A stretch of 64,000 nt of DNA, from positions 2,959,890-3,023,889 of the forward strand of contig NZ_AP019797.1 of NCBI RefSeq assembly GCF_009936275.1, written 5' to 3'. This document shows positions 1 through 8,367 of this stretch, piece after piece. Below the pieces are notes generated by a model. The model saw nothing but the letters and a program-made list of their open reading frames with translations, searched no databases and was not told where the DNA came from. Position 1 is the stretch's first letter; the number at the start of each line of letters is the position of its first letter. This DNA is from Rhodothermus marinus (lineage in GTDB: Bacteria > Bacteroidota > Rhodothermia > Rhodothermales > Rhodothermaceae). Position numbers and translations under genes: made by a program.

Positions 1-266
1 ATCATGCTGGCCCGCACCGTGTAGCGGCCGGGCGGCACGTTCAGGATATAATACTGGCCGTCGATGTCGGAGGCCGCGCCCAGCGTCGTGCCCTCGATCG
101 TCACGTTCACGCCGGGCAACGGGTCGCCGGTAGCCGCATCGGTCACCACGCCCGCAATACGTCCCACGTTCTGCGCGACGACGCCCGTCGGCAACAGCAC
201 GAGCAGTCCCAGCACGCCCCACCACCGGGCCGACCGTTTCCGGAAGCCTTCCAGTCCGCTTACCAT
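1..266 (-). CDS. TonB-dependent receptor, N-terminal fragment
   Basis: Only the first 88 codons lie in the window; the gene continues past the left edge. It starts with ATG at 266. Residues 1 to about 32 form a signal peptide: a basic start (FRKRSARRW-like), a Leu/Val-rich core and a VVAQ cleavage site. After it comes a carboxypeptidase regulatory-like (CarboxypepD_reg) beta-sandwich, recognised by GVVTDAATGDPLPGVNVTIE, followed by a D-DGQY-(I)-L-NVPPGRYTV pattern. This domain precedes the plug in SusC-type and related TonB receptors of Bacteroidetes, which import large substrates across the outer membrane. The receptor family is assigned from this domain alone, because the plug and barrel are outside the window; another secreted protein with the same domain cannot be excluded. 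The substrate is unknown. It resembles the start of the receptor at 57585-60590. Confidence 0.7.
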   Translation of the reverse strand, partial: MVSGLEGFRKRSARWWGVLGLLVLLPTGVVAQNVGRIAGVVTDAATGDPLPGVNVTIEGTTLGAASDIDGQYYILNVPPGRYTVRASM

Positions 267-347
267 AGACAGCGTTACGGCTTAACGGTCTTTGCTGCGT
301 GCGCCTGCACCCACGCAAACAGTTAACGGTTACTTTAACGTTGGCAT

Positions 348-377
348 CAAAGTACACGGAAGCCCTTCCTTTTGCAA
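348..377 (-). promoter_or_regulatory. Possible Bacteroidetes-type promoter for the TonB receptor
   Basis: Read on the minus strand, a TTG (375-377) lies 20 bases upstream of TACTTTG (348-354). This approximates the Bacteroidetes sigma pattern TTG-N19/21-TAnnTTTG, one base short in the -7 element. It would give a leader of about 75 bases before the ATG at 266. Three TTAACG(G/T) motifs lie between the promoter and the gene (about 282-340). The rest of the 267-541 gap shows nothing else recognisable. This is a pattern match only. Confidence 0.3.
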
Positions 378-541
378 GCCCTTCCTTCACCCCTTCTTTT
401 CCTTAACACGAATTTCACATTTCTCAATCGTTCCCGAGCGCGACTTCGTCCTGTGCCCCGGGAAGCTGCTTTCGGGAACCCGTGGCTGCATACCTCGCGT
501 TTTTCGCCTGAACGTCGAAAATCAAGCAGCATCTTGCAGCT

Positions 542-1288
542 ATGGCCGGACACAATAAATGGTCGAAGGTCAAGCGTCAGAAAGCGGTTGTCGATGCGCG
601 CAAGTCGAAGATCTGGGCGCGGCTGTCGCGCGACATCATCGTAGCGGCCCGCGAAGGCGGTGGCGATCCGGAGGCCAACCCGCGTCTGGCCCAGGCCATC
701 GAGCGGGCCCGGGCCGAAAACATGCCCAAAGAAAACATCGAGCGGGCCATCAAACGCGGCACCGGCGAGATCCAGGGCGAGGATTACGTCGAGGTCACCT
801 ACGAGGGCTACGCGCCCGGTGGCGTGGCGGTCTTCATCGAAGCGCTGACGGACAACACGAACCGGACCGTCTCGGAAATCCGCCACCTGTTCACCAAGGC
901 GGGCGGTAGCCTGGGCCAGCCCGGCTCGGTGGCCTACCTGTTCGAGCGCAAAGGCGTGATCGAAATTCCGGTCGAGGGCCACGACGAGCTGGAGCTGTTC
1001 GAGCTGGTGGCCGAGGCCGGCGCCGAAGACCTGACGAAAGACGACGATACGTTTGTGGTCACCACGCCGGTCGAGACCTTTTCCGACGTGCTGGAGGCGC
1101 TGCGCAACGCCGGTATCGAGCCCGTCGAGGCGGGACTGCAGCGCGTGCCCACCACCACGGTGACGCTGCCGCCCGAGGAGGCCAAGAAGGTCGTGGCGCT
1201 GCTCGAGGCGCTCGAAGCGCACCAGGACGTGCAGAACGTCTACACCACGCTTAACTTCGACGAGGCCACCCTTGCCGCCATCTCCTGA
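542..1288 (+). CDS. yebC: YebC/PmpR family DNA-binding regulator
   Basis: A 248-residue protein of the YebC/TACO1 family, three-domain proteins implicated in transcriptional control and in helping translation at difficult (proline-rich) motifs. The family signature is at the start: MAGHNKWSKVKRQKAV, followed by KIWARLSRDI, and later the conserved GGSLGQPGSVAYLFERKG block. Length is normal (about 240-250 aa). No strong Shine-Dalgarno sequence precedes the ATG at 542. The stop codon overlaps the start of ruvC by 17 bases, so the two are probably cotranscribed; yebC-ruvC is a widely conserved pair. The exact cellular role of this copy is not visible from sequence. Confidence 0.95.
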   Translation: MAGHNKWSKVKRQKAVVDARKSKIWARLSRDIIVAAREGGGDPEANPRLAQAIERARAENMPKENIERAIKRGTGEIQGEDYVEVTYEGYAPGGVAVFIEALTDNTNRTVSEIRHLFTKAGGSLGQPGSVAYLFERKGVIEIPVEGHDELELFELVAEAGAEDLTKDDDTFVVTTPVETFSDVLEALRNAGIEPVEAGLQRVPTTTVTLPPEEAKKVVALLEALEAHQDVQNVYTTLNFDEATLAAIS

Positions 1289-1847
1289 ACACGCGGACGG
1301 GCTGATCATCCTGGGGATCGATCCGGGCTCGCGCCACACCGGCTACGGCGTGCTGGCCGTCGAGGGCGAGCGGGCGCGTGTGCTGGCCGTCGATGTGATC
1401 CACCTGGACGAGCAGGCGGCGCACCCGCTCCGCCTGCTCCGGCTGTTCGAGCAGCTCGGCGCGATCGTAGAGCGCTACCGCCCCGACGAGTGCGCGCTGG
1501 AGATGCCGGTCTATGGCCGCAATCCGCAATCCATGCTGAAACTGGGACGGGCCCAGGCCGCGGCCATGCTGGCCGTGCTGACGCGCCAGATTCCCACCGT
1601 CGAATACACGCCCAAAGAAGTCAAAAAGGCGCTCACGGGACGGGGCAATGCCACCAAAGAGCAGGTGCGCTTCATGGTGCAGGCCCTGCTCGAACTGCCC
1701 GCCGAGGCGGCCCGCCTGGCGCTCGACGCCTCCGATGCGCTGGCCGTGGCGGTGTGCCACTGGCAACACCGCACGTGCCCGCACGCTCCCCGGCGCTACA
1801 GCAGCTGGGCCCGTTTCCTCCGGGAACACCCGGAGCGGCTCGAATGA
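1272..1847 (+). CDS. ruvC: Crossover junction endodeoxyribonuclease RuvC
   Basis: RuvC cuts Holliday junctions symmetrically, together with the RuvAB branch-migration motor. The RNase H-like fold and acidic catalytic residues are visible: D17 in LGIDPGSRHTGYG, E77 in ALEMPVYGRNPQS, and D152/D155 in DASDALAVAVCH. Length is 191 aa, close to the usual 160-190. The start is taken as TTG at 1272, because no ATG lies between it and the conserved LGIDPG and because it overlaps yebC by 17 bases, which suggests translational coupling. The gene ends 3 bases before the convergent small gene at 1851-2150. No ruvA or ruvB is in the window. Confidence 0.93.
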   Translation: MPPSPEHADGLIILGIDPGSRHTGYGVLAVEGERARVLAVDVIHLDEQAAHPLRLLRLFEQLGAIVERYRPDECALEMPVYGRNPQSMLKLGRAQAAAMLAVLTRQIPTVEYTPKEVKKALTGRGNATKEQVRFMVQALLELPAEAARLALDASDALAVAVCHWQHRTCPHAPRRYSSWARFLREHPERLE

Positions 1848-1850
1848 GCC

Positions 1851-2150
1851 TCAGCGCGACCGTTCGCTGTCGTAGAAATAGCCGCGCTCCTCGTCCCGGA
1901 CGCGCACCACTTCGGCCACCTCGTCCATGTCGAGCTGGCCTTTGCTCATCAGATAGACCAGCTGGGCGATCTGCCGATCCTTGTTGGGCGCCTGATTCCA
2001 CTCGGGATGCGCCTGTTCGATCAGGCTGACCAGGATGCGCAGATACGGATAGCGCTTTTCGGGGGAGTCCAGGCGGGCAATGGCCTGCGCAAACAACTCC
2101 GCATTGCGCCCGACCTGGCGGTCGATGATTTTTTCGCGATAGTAAGTCAT
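1851..2150 (-). CDS. DUF4290-like small protein
   Basis: A 99-residue soluble, charged, largely helical protein without signal peptide. The opening MTYYREKIIDRQVGRNAE resembles the N-terminus of DUF4290, a Bacteroidetes protein family of unknown function (family start: YNTxREKLxLPEYGRN). Typical DUF4290 proteins are about 200 aa, so this is either a short lineage variant or has lost the C-terminal half; it ends with an acidic/Arg tail. It is transcribed toward ruvC (3-base gap between stops) and away from 2359. Function unknown. The family call rests on remembered sequence similarity and is moderate. Confidence 0.6.
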   Translation of the reverse strand: MTYYREKIIDRQVGRNAELFAQAIARLDSPEKRYPYLRILVSLIEQAHPEWNQAPNKDRQIAQLVYLMSKGQLDMDEVAEVVRVRDEERGYFYDSERSR

Positions 2151-2358
2151 CGCTCTACTACTACCTGGCTGAACACATGGTGAGGCCGGGTTTCAGAAAC
2201 CCTGCACACAGACGGGTAAGATGCGTACCGGTGCAAATTACAATGCCCGCGACAAAAGTGCTACGGTCGTTAACAGAAAATTGTGCGAACAGGTTTCTAC
2301 GAACCCGGCCCGCTGCCTCGCGTTGAACAGGGTCGGACATAGCCCATGCTACGGAGCT

Positions 2359-2664
2359 ATGAGCCAGAAGCCAATACGAGAACCTGCGCAAAAACAACGT
2401 CGGGCCAGCCCCTATCGCCTGGAGCTGCTGCCGGTCGTACCGGCCTACCACCGTCGGGCCCGCCGGAAAAAAGAGCTGAAGGAAGGGCAACTGGTCTACT
2501 ATGGGCCGATGCCCCTCTACTACGGCATCGGCGAGGTCAAGCAGGTGGTCGGGTCCTACGTGGCCGTCGATTTCCGGGGCACGGGCCTGCTCGGCGTGCA
2601 CGAAGACGTTCTCTCCGAAGAATACCTGATCCCCATTCCACCCGCCACGCTTCCGCTGTTGTAA
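2359..2664 (+). CDS. Small basic protein with SH3-like C-terminal half
   Basis: A 101-residue protein. The reading frame is open from 2221, but the ATG at 2359 is preferred: ACGGAG lies 3-8 bases before it and the upstream stretch (2221-2358) does not look like protein. The N-terminal 45 residues are Arg/Lys-rich and probably disordered. The C-terminal half (KEGQLVYYGPMPLYYGIGEV...YVAVDFRGTGLLGVHED) has the Gly/Val-spaced pattern of small SH3-like beta barrels such as DUF3553. Nucleic-acid binding is a guess. It lies 74 bases upstream of the ABC transporter genes and could be cotranscribed with them. The divergent gap 2151-2358 shows no clear regulatory element. Confidence 0.55.
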   Translation: MSQKPIREPAQKQRRASPYRLELLPVVPAYHRRARRKKELKEGQLVYYGPMPLYYGIGEVKQVVGSYVAVDFRGTGLLGVHEDVLSEEYLIPIPPATLPLL

Positions 2665-2738
2665 GCGCCGCACCGCTCCTGTATCTTTTCCGGGTCGGCC
2701 CTCGTATCAACGACCGTTCGAAATCAATCGACCGATCC

Positions 2739-3668
2739 ATGCTTGTTGTCGATCAGGTCACGAAACGCTACGGGTCCACCGTGGCGGTTGACCGGGCTTC
2801 GTTCACCGCCGCACCCGGCCGCATTCTGGGCCTGCTGGGACCGAACGGCGCCGGCAAAACGACCACGATCCGGATGATCGCCGCCATTCTGCTGCCCGAC
2901 GAAGGGCGCATTCTTTTCGACGGGCGGCCCGTCGGTCCCTGGAGCCAGGCGCTCATGGGCTACCTGCCCGAAGAACGCGGCCTCTACCGCAAGCTCAGGG
3001 TGGAAGAGCAGCTCGTGTACTTCGGCCGCCTGAAGGGTCTTTCGCTGATGGAAGCCTGCCGCCGGGCCCGCGCCTGGCTGGAGCGGTTCGATCTGGCCCG
3101 CTGGCGCCATCACAAGACCGAGGCGCTCTCGAAGGGCATGCAGCAGAAGCTGCAGTTCATTGCGGCCGTCCAGCACCAGCCCCGCCTGCTCATTCTGGAC
3201 GAGCCGTTCAGCGGGCTGGACCCGATCAATGCGGAACTGCTCAAAGACATCGTGCTGGAGCTGAAAGAGGCCGGCCGCATCATCCTGTTCGCCTCGCACC
3301 ACATGGAGCAGGTCGAGCAGCTCTGCGACGACATCTGCCTGATTGCCCGGGGCCGCATTCTGCTTGCCGGCTCGCTGCGCGAGGTCAAGCAGCGCTTCGG
3401 CCGCAACACCGTCGTCATGGAATTCGACGGCGACGGCGCGTTTCTCGACGCGCTGGCCCGGGAAGGCGCCATTCGGCTGATCAACCGGACGAACCATCGC
3501 GTCGAGCTGGCCCTCTGCAACGGCACGCCGCCCCGCCGGGTCCTGGAAGCCGCCCTGTCTCATGTGCGCGAGCTGTACCGCTTCGAGGTGAGCGAGCCGC
3601 CACTGACCGAGATCTTCAAGCAGGTTGTCGGTTCACCATCCGCTTCGGCTACGTCGTCCCATGGATAA
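2739..3668 (+). CDS. ABC transporter ATP-binding protein, NatA-like
   Basis: A 309-residue ABC ATPase. It has Walker A GPNGAGKTT (34-42), signature LSKGMQQ (130-136, the variant typical of NatA/CcmA-type exporters), Walker B LLILDEP (150-156) and the D-loop SGLDP, then a switch His in FASHHMEQVEQLCDD. The roughly 75-residue C-terminal extension after the ATPase core is usual for NatA/DrrA-like proteins (domain DUF4162). The start ATG at 2739 is chosen because LVVDQVTKRYG begins the standard first strand; the frame is open further upstream but that part is not protein-like. The stop overlaps the permease start by 8 bases (ATGGATAA), so the two are translationally coupled. Substrate unknown; Na+ or drug export is the family theme. 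Confidence 0.92.
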   Translation: MLVVDQVTKRYGSTVAVDRASFTAAPGRILGLLGPNGAGKTTTIRMIAAILLPDEGRILFDGRPVGPWSQALMGYLPEERGLYRKLRVEEQLVYFGRLKGLSLMEACRRARAWLERFDLARWRHHKTEALSKGMQQKLQFIAAVQHQPRLLILDEPFSGLDPINAELLKDIVLELKEAGRIILFASHHMEQVEQLCDDICLIARGRILLAGSLREVKQRFGRNTVVMEFDGDGAFLDALAREGAIRLINRTNHRVELALCNGTPPRRVLEAALSHVRELYRFEVSEPPLTEIFKQVVGSPSASATSSHG

Positions 3669-4950
3669 GATCTGGATCGTTCTGCAGAGCGAATTTCTTC
3701 GGCGCGTGCGCACGCGCGCGTTTCTGCTGACCACGCTGCTGGCGCCGATCCTTCTGCTGGCCATAGCGCTGCTACCCGCCCTGATCGGCTATCTGGGCAG
3801 TCGCGACGCCTCGCGTCATCTGGCCGTGGTCGATTCCACCGGCATGTTGCTGCCGCGCATGCAGGAGCGCGCCCCGGCCACGCTGCACCTGGAAGCCGTG
3901 ACGCTGCCGCTCGACTCGCTGCAGGCGGCCGTTCTGCAGGGACGCTACGACGGGTACCTGATCCTGCCGGCCGCCCTGGTCGAAGGCGACGTCGCGGCCG
4001 AACTCTACGTCGAGAAAAGCCTCGGGCTGAGCTTTCAGAGCCAGGTCGAGCGTCTGATCAACCGGGCCGTGCGGGACGTCCGGCTCGAGCGCCTGCAGGT
4101 GCCGCCCGAACTGGTGGCCGCCCTCCGCGCCGAGGTTCCGCTGCGCCAGTACCGCCTGTCGGAGACCGGCACCGAAGCCGACGGCACCGTGTTTTTCTCC
4201 ATCATCGGCTACCTGATGGGCTTCATCATCTACGGCGCCACGCTGGCCTACGGGAGCCTGGTCATGCAGGGGGTCATCGAAGAAAAATCCAGCCGCGTGA
4301 TCGAGCTGATCGTCTCCTCGGTCCGGCCGTTTCAACTCCTGATGGGCAAGGTGCTGGGCATCGGCGCGATGGGCCTTGTGCAGTTCGTGCTCTGGGGCTT
4401 GCTGCTGGTGGCCGGCACCATGGCGGCCGGCCCCATCATCGCCCATTTTCTCGATCCCCAGCAGCTCAACCTGCCGGCCAACGCCTCCACCCAGGAGCTG
4501 CTGCAGGCGGCCAACATCACGCTGCCGCCCATCGATCCCCTGCTGATCGTCTGGTTCGTGCTGTTCTTCCTGGGCGGCTACCTGATGTACTCCAGCCTGT
4601 TTGCGGCCGTTGGCTCGGCCGTCGAGCAGCAGCAGGACGCCCAGAGCCTCATGCTGCCGCTCATGCTGCTGATCGTGATTCCCATTCTGTTCATTACCTA
4701 CGTCATCGAAAACCCCGGCGCCCCGCTGTCGGTCGGGCTGTCGCTGTTCCCGTTCTTTTCGCCGATCCTGATGATCGTGCGCATTGCCATCGGCAGTGCG
4801 GCGCTGTGGGAGGCCGTGCTGGCCTACCTGCTGCTGGTGGCGGGTTTTCTGGGGGCCATCTGGATCAGCGCCCGCATTTACCGCATCGGCATTCTGTCCT
4901 ACGGCCAGAAGCCCTCGCTGCGCGAGCTGCTGCGGTGGATCCGGGCCTGA
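3661..4950 (+). CDS. ABC-2 type permease, NatB-like
   Basis: A 429-residue inner-membrane protein, partner of the ATPase at 2739-3668. Topology is the NatB/YhaP pattern: one helix near the N-terminus (about 17-40, LLTTLLAPILLLAIALLPAL), a periplasmic loop of about 140 residues, then a block of five or so helices from about 180 to 420. The conserved EEKSSRVIELIVSSVRPFQLLMGKVLG loop, typical of ABC-2 exporters of the NatB class, lies between the second and third helices. The start ATG at 3661 overlaps the preceding stop. It probably exports Na+, a toxic compound or a lipid; the sequence does not say which. Confidence 0.9.
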   Translation: MDKIWIVLQSEFLRRVRTRAFLLTTLLAPILLLAIALLPALIGYLGSRDASRHLAVVDSTGMLLPRMQERAPATLHLEAVTLPLDSLQAAVLQGRYDGYLILPAALVEGDVAAELYVEKSLGLSFQSQVERLINRAVRDVRLERLQVPPELVAALRAEVPLRQYRLSETGTEADGTVFFSIIGYLMGFIIYGATLAYGSLVMQGVIEEKSSRVIELIVSSVRPFQLLMGKVLGIGAMGLVQFVLWGLLLVAGTMAAGPIIAHFLDPQQLNLPANASTQELLQAANITLPPIDPLLIVWFVLFFLGGYLMYSSLFAAVGSAVEQQQDAQSLMLPLMLLIVIPILFITYVIENPGAPLSVGLSLFPFFSPILMIVRIAIGSAALWEAVLAYLLLVAGFLGAIWISARIYRIGILSYGQKPSLRELLRWIRA

Positions 4951-5024
4951 CCGGTTCAACGGAACTTAACGATCGGGCCGTCCTACAACGGAAGGGGCCT
5001 TCGCCACCCTTCTCGCTGGCTGCC

Positions 5025-8000
5025 ATGCGGCTCGGATGTCTTGTGGGGTTGCTGCTGTTTGCTTCGGCCATGCCGGCCGCACAGGCGCAGTACTTCCGCT
5101 TCGGCAAAAACAAAGTCCACTACCGGACGCCCACCTGGTACTACATCCAGTCGCAACACTTCGACATCTACTACTACGAAGGCGGCTACGAGCTGGCCAG
5201 CTTCACGGCCGAAGCCGCCGAAGCCGCCTATCAGGAGCTGGTCGAGCTGTTTCAGTATGAGCTTTCCGGCCGCATTCCCATTCTGGTCTATCAGAGCCAT
5301 CACGATTTCACCGTCACGAACGCGGTCGATCTGCCGGATTACAGCGAGGGCATCGGAGGCGTCACGGAACTGTACAAGAACCGGATCGCCGTGCCCTTCA
5401 TGGGCGACTACCGGGACTACCGCCGGGTGGTTCACCACGAGCTGGTCCATGCCGTACTGAACGACATGTTCTACGGCGGCTCGCTGCAATCCATTCTCCA
5501 GAACAACCTGCAACTGGTGCTGCCGCTCTGGTTCAACGAGGGGCTGGCCGAATACGCCGCGCTGGGCTGGGACACGAACTCCGACATGTACGTGCGCGAG
5601 GCGATCCTGAACGATCACCTCGATTCGATCCCCTACCTGTCGGGCTACTTCGCCTACCGGGGCGGCCAGAGCGTCTGGGACTACATCGCCGAGCAGTACG
5701 GCCGCGAAAAGATCGCCGAGATCCTCCAGCGCGTGCGTCTGACGCACTCGGTGGAGGCCGGCATCCGACAGGCGACGGGCCTCTCGCTGCGCGAACTCTC
5801 GGAGCGCTGGCACAAGGCGCTGCGCGAGATCTACTATCCGGAACTGACCGCCCGCGAGCAGCTCGACGACATCGGCCGACCGCTGCTCACGGCCCGCAAC
5901 GCGGGCTACTACAACACGAGTCCGGCCCTCTCGCCTCAGGGCGACCGCATCGCCTTCATCACGACGCGCAACGGCCTGTTCGACGTGTACCTGGCCAGCG
6001 CCAACGACGGCAAGATCCTGCGCCGGCTGGTGGCGGGCCAGACCAGCCCCGACTTCGAGAGCCTGCGCATCCTGACGCCCGGCCTGACCTGGAGCCCGGA
6101 CGGCCGCTTTCTGGCGCTGGCCGTCAAGAGCGGTCCCACCGACGCCATCGCGGTGATCAACGTCGAGACCGGCGCGCACGTGCGCTACCGCATCCCGGGC
6201 GTCGAGCAGATCCTGTCGCTGGCCTGGAGTCCGGACGGCCGCCGGATCGCCTTCGCCGGAACGCAACGGGCTCAGAGCGACATCTACGTGCTGGACCTGC
6301 AGACCGGCGCGACGATCAACTACACGAACGACGTCTTCAGTGACCACGAACCCGCCTGGCGGCCTGACGGCCGGGCGCTCGTGTTTCACAGCGACCGGGG
6401 GCCCTACGTCGAGCCCGGACGCTACCAGGCCGGTCAGTTCGACCTGACCGCACGGATCTCGCGCGGCTACGACCTCTACCTGCTGCATCTCGATCCAGTG
6501 CGCATCGAACGACTGACCACCACCGAACCCTGGGACGACCGGAGCGGACGCTTCGGCAACGACTCGGATCGGCTGCTGTTCATCTCGGACCGCAACGGCA
6601 TTCCCAACCTGTACGAAAAAGACCTGCGCACCGGAGCCGAGCGGCCGTTGACCGACGTGGTCATGGGCATCCAGCAGGTCTCGCTCTCAGCCGACGGCCA
6701 CAAAGCGGCCGTGGTCAGCCTGCGCGACGGCGTTCCTTCGATCTACCTCATCAAGAACCCCTTTGAGCGCCGTCTGGAGACCGACACGCTGGCGCCCACC
6801 GTCTGGGCCCAGCGGCGTTTGCGCCAGCCATCTCAGCCGGCTCCGGCGCTGGCGCTGGCCTCCGAAGCGCTACGCCAGCGCAACCCCTTCCTGCGCGATG
6901 CCAGCCACACGACGCCGCCGTCCGGCCTCCTGCTGGCCGCCTCCGAACCCGCCGGCAGCAACGGCACCAACGGCCACGGCGAGGCGCCCGACTCCACGCA
7001 TTACGGCACGCTCCGCGTGGACTTCCGCAACTACGTGTTCAGCTCGGCCTTCGACGAGGCGCGTCCGCCCCGGGCCACACCTTCCTACTACAATGCGGAT
7101 CCCTTCGCACCGAAAGACAACGTGGACGAAAGCGGCCGCTACCGTCCCCGGCGGTACCGCCTCTACTTCACGCCCGATCTGGTCTATGGCGCTGCCGGCT
7201 ACGACATGCTCTATGGCGTGCAGAGCGTCACCCAGATGATGTTCAGCGACATGCTGGGCAACCACCGCATCTGGGCCGCCACAAACCTGCTCGTGGACCT
7301 GCGCAACTCCGACTACCTCATCGCCTACAGCTACCTGCCGCGCCGTACCGACTGGACGGTGGCCGTCTACCACGTGGCCCGGCTGCTTCCGGACTACGCG
7401 CTGCGCACGCTCTACCGCTACCGGCACTACGGGTTGAACCTCAGCGCCAGCTACCCGCTCAACAAATTCGAGCGCTTCGACCTCGGCCTGGCCTACATGG
7501 GCGTCAACCAGACCGACATCGGCAACCTGGCGCGGCCCCCGGTCACGCGCACGCTCTTCTATCCGTCCCTCACCTACACGCGCGACGTGAGCGTGCCGGG
7601 ACTGCTGGCACCCATCGGCGGCCATCGGCTGGCCCTGCAGCTCTCCGGAAGCCCCGGCAACCTGCTCTACGGCCGCCAGATCCGCTTCGTGACGCTGCTG
7701 GCCGACGCGCGCACCTACACTTCGTTCGGCCGCGGACTCTACAGTTTCGCCTTCCGACTGGCCGGCGGCGCTTCGTTCGGACCGAATCCCCAGCTCTTCT
7801 ACTCGGCCGGGGTGGAAAACTGGATCAACCGTCGCTTCGACAGCTTCCCGATCGAAGACCTGACCGACTTCGTCTTTGCCACGCCAGTCCTTCCGCTGCG
7901 CGCCACCGACATCAACACGCTCAAAGGCCCCTACTTCGGCCTGTTCAATGCCGAATTCCGCTTCCCGCTGGTCGCCGCTCTGCTGCCGGGTCCGCTTCCC

Positions 8001-8261
8001 ATCCTCCCGCTTTACAACCTGCAGGGCACGGCCTTCCTGGACGCGGGGGCCGTGTGGGGAAGCCCCTCGAACCGCCGCCTGAACCTCTTCCGGCGCGACG
8101 AACACGGCCGCCAGGTGCTCGACGACCTGCGCGTGGCCGGTGGCCTGGGGCTGCGCACCATCCTCCTCGGCTTTCCGTTCCGCTTCGACTTCGCCTGGCC
8201 CTTCGACGGCCGCCGCTTCCTCCACCGACGGTTCTATTTCTCGGTAGGTCTTGATTTTTGA
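5025..8261 (+). CDS. Envelope protein: HExxH protease-like domain, WD40-like propeller, outer-membrane barrel
   Basis: A 1078-residue protein. Residues 1-21 are a signal peptide (VGLLLFASAMPAAQAQ). Residues about 25-280 resemble a peptidase-MA-like gluzincin domain: HHELVH with HELVH at 138-142, followed by WFNEGLAEYAA, which supplies the third zinc ligand in this family. About 285-600 has repeated PD40/TolB-type propeller blades (LTWSPDGRFLAL, LAWSPDGRRIAF, PAWRPDGRALVF, LFISDRNGIPNLYE). About 690-1078 is rich in alternating aromatic strands and ends FYFSVGLDF, with FLDAGAVWG, as in Omp85/surface-antigen barrels. The start at 5025 is chosen for the signal peptide. It would be anchored in the outer membrane with the soluble domains on one side. 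Related proteins occur in Bacteroidetes but their substrates are not known. It follows the ABC exporter by 74 bases. Confidence 0.85.
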   Translation: MRLGCLVGLLLFASAMPAAQAQYFRFGKNKVHYRTPTWYYIQSQHFDIYYYEGGYELASFTAEAAEAAYQELVELFQYELSGRIPILVYQSHHDFTVTNAVDLPDYSEGIGGVTELYKNRIAVPFMGDYRDYRRVVHHELVHAVLNDMFYGGSLQSILQNNLQLVLPLWFNEGLAEYAALGWDTNSDMYVREAILNDHLDSIPYLSGYFAYRGGQSVWDYIAEQYGREKIAEILQRVRLTHSVEAGIRQATGLSLRELSERWHKALREIYYPELTAREQLDDIGRPLLTARNAGYYNTSPALSPQGDRIAFITTRNGLFDVYLASANDGKILRRLVAGQTSPDFESLRILTPGLTWSPDGRFLALAVKSGPTDAIAVINVETGAHVRYRIPGVEQILSLAWSPDGRRIAFAGTQRAQSDIYVLDLQTGATINYTNDVFSDHEPAWRPDGRALVFHSDRGPYVEPGRYQAGQFDLTARISRGYDLYLLHLDPVRIERLTTTEPWDDRSGRFGNDSDRLLFISDRNGIPNLYEKDLRTGAERPLTDVVMGIQQVSLSADGHKAAVVSLRDGVPSIYLIKNPFERRLETDTLAPTVWAQRRLRQPSQPAPALALASEALRQRNPFLRDASHTTPPSGLLLAASEPAGSNGTNGHGEAPDSTHYGTLRVDFRNYVFSSAFDEARPPRATPSYYNADPFAPKDNVDESGRYRPRRYRLYFTPDLVYGAAGYDMLYGVQSVTQMMFSDMLGNHRIWAATNLLVDLRNSDYLIAYSYLPRRTDWTVAVYHVARLLPDYALRTLYRYRHYGLNLSASYPLNKFERFDLGLAYMGVNQTDIGNLARPPVTRTLFYPSLTYTRDVSVPGLLAPIGGHRLALQLSGSPGNLLYGRQIRFVTLLADARTYTSFGRGLYSFAFRLAGGASFGPNPQLFYSAGVENWINRRFDSFPIEDLTDFVFATPVLPLRATDINTLKGPYFGLFNAEFRFPLVAALLPGPLPILPLYNLQGTAFLDAGAVWGSPSNRRLNLFRRDEHGRQVLDDLRVAGGLGLRTILLGFPFRFDFAWPFDGRRFLHRRFYFSVGLDF

Positions 8262-8280
8262 GACGGAACCCGGGATAAAT

Positions 8281-8335
8281 CCCCCGATTTAAAGGGGGCT
8301 GCAAGCGGCCGACCGGAACGGTCGGCGGTTTTTTT
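8281..8335 (+). terminator. Rho-independent terminator after the envelope protein gene
   Basis: A perfect 7-bp stem GCCGACC/GGTCGGC (8308-8314 with 8320-8326) and 5-base loop is followed by CGG and seven Ts (8329-8335). A second GC hairpin, CCCCC...GGGGG (8281-8298), lies just before it. Together they separate the gene ending at 8261 from tig. Confidence 0.8.
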
Positions 8336-8367
8336 AAGCGATCCCGGTAGCGCAATCCTGTCACAGC

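Noticed and set aside
4806-5024. An upstream extension of the protease-propeller-barrel gene.
   Set aside because: This part overlaps the end of the permease gene in another frame and would put the clear signal peptide in the middle of the protein.
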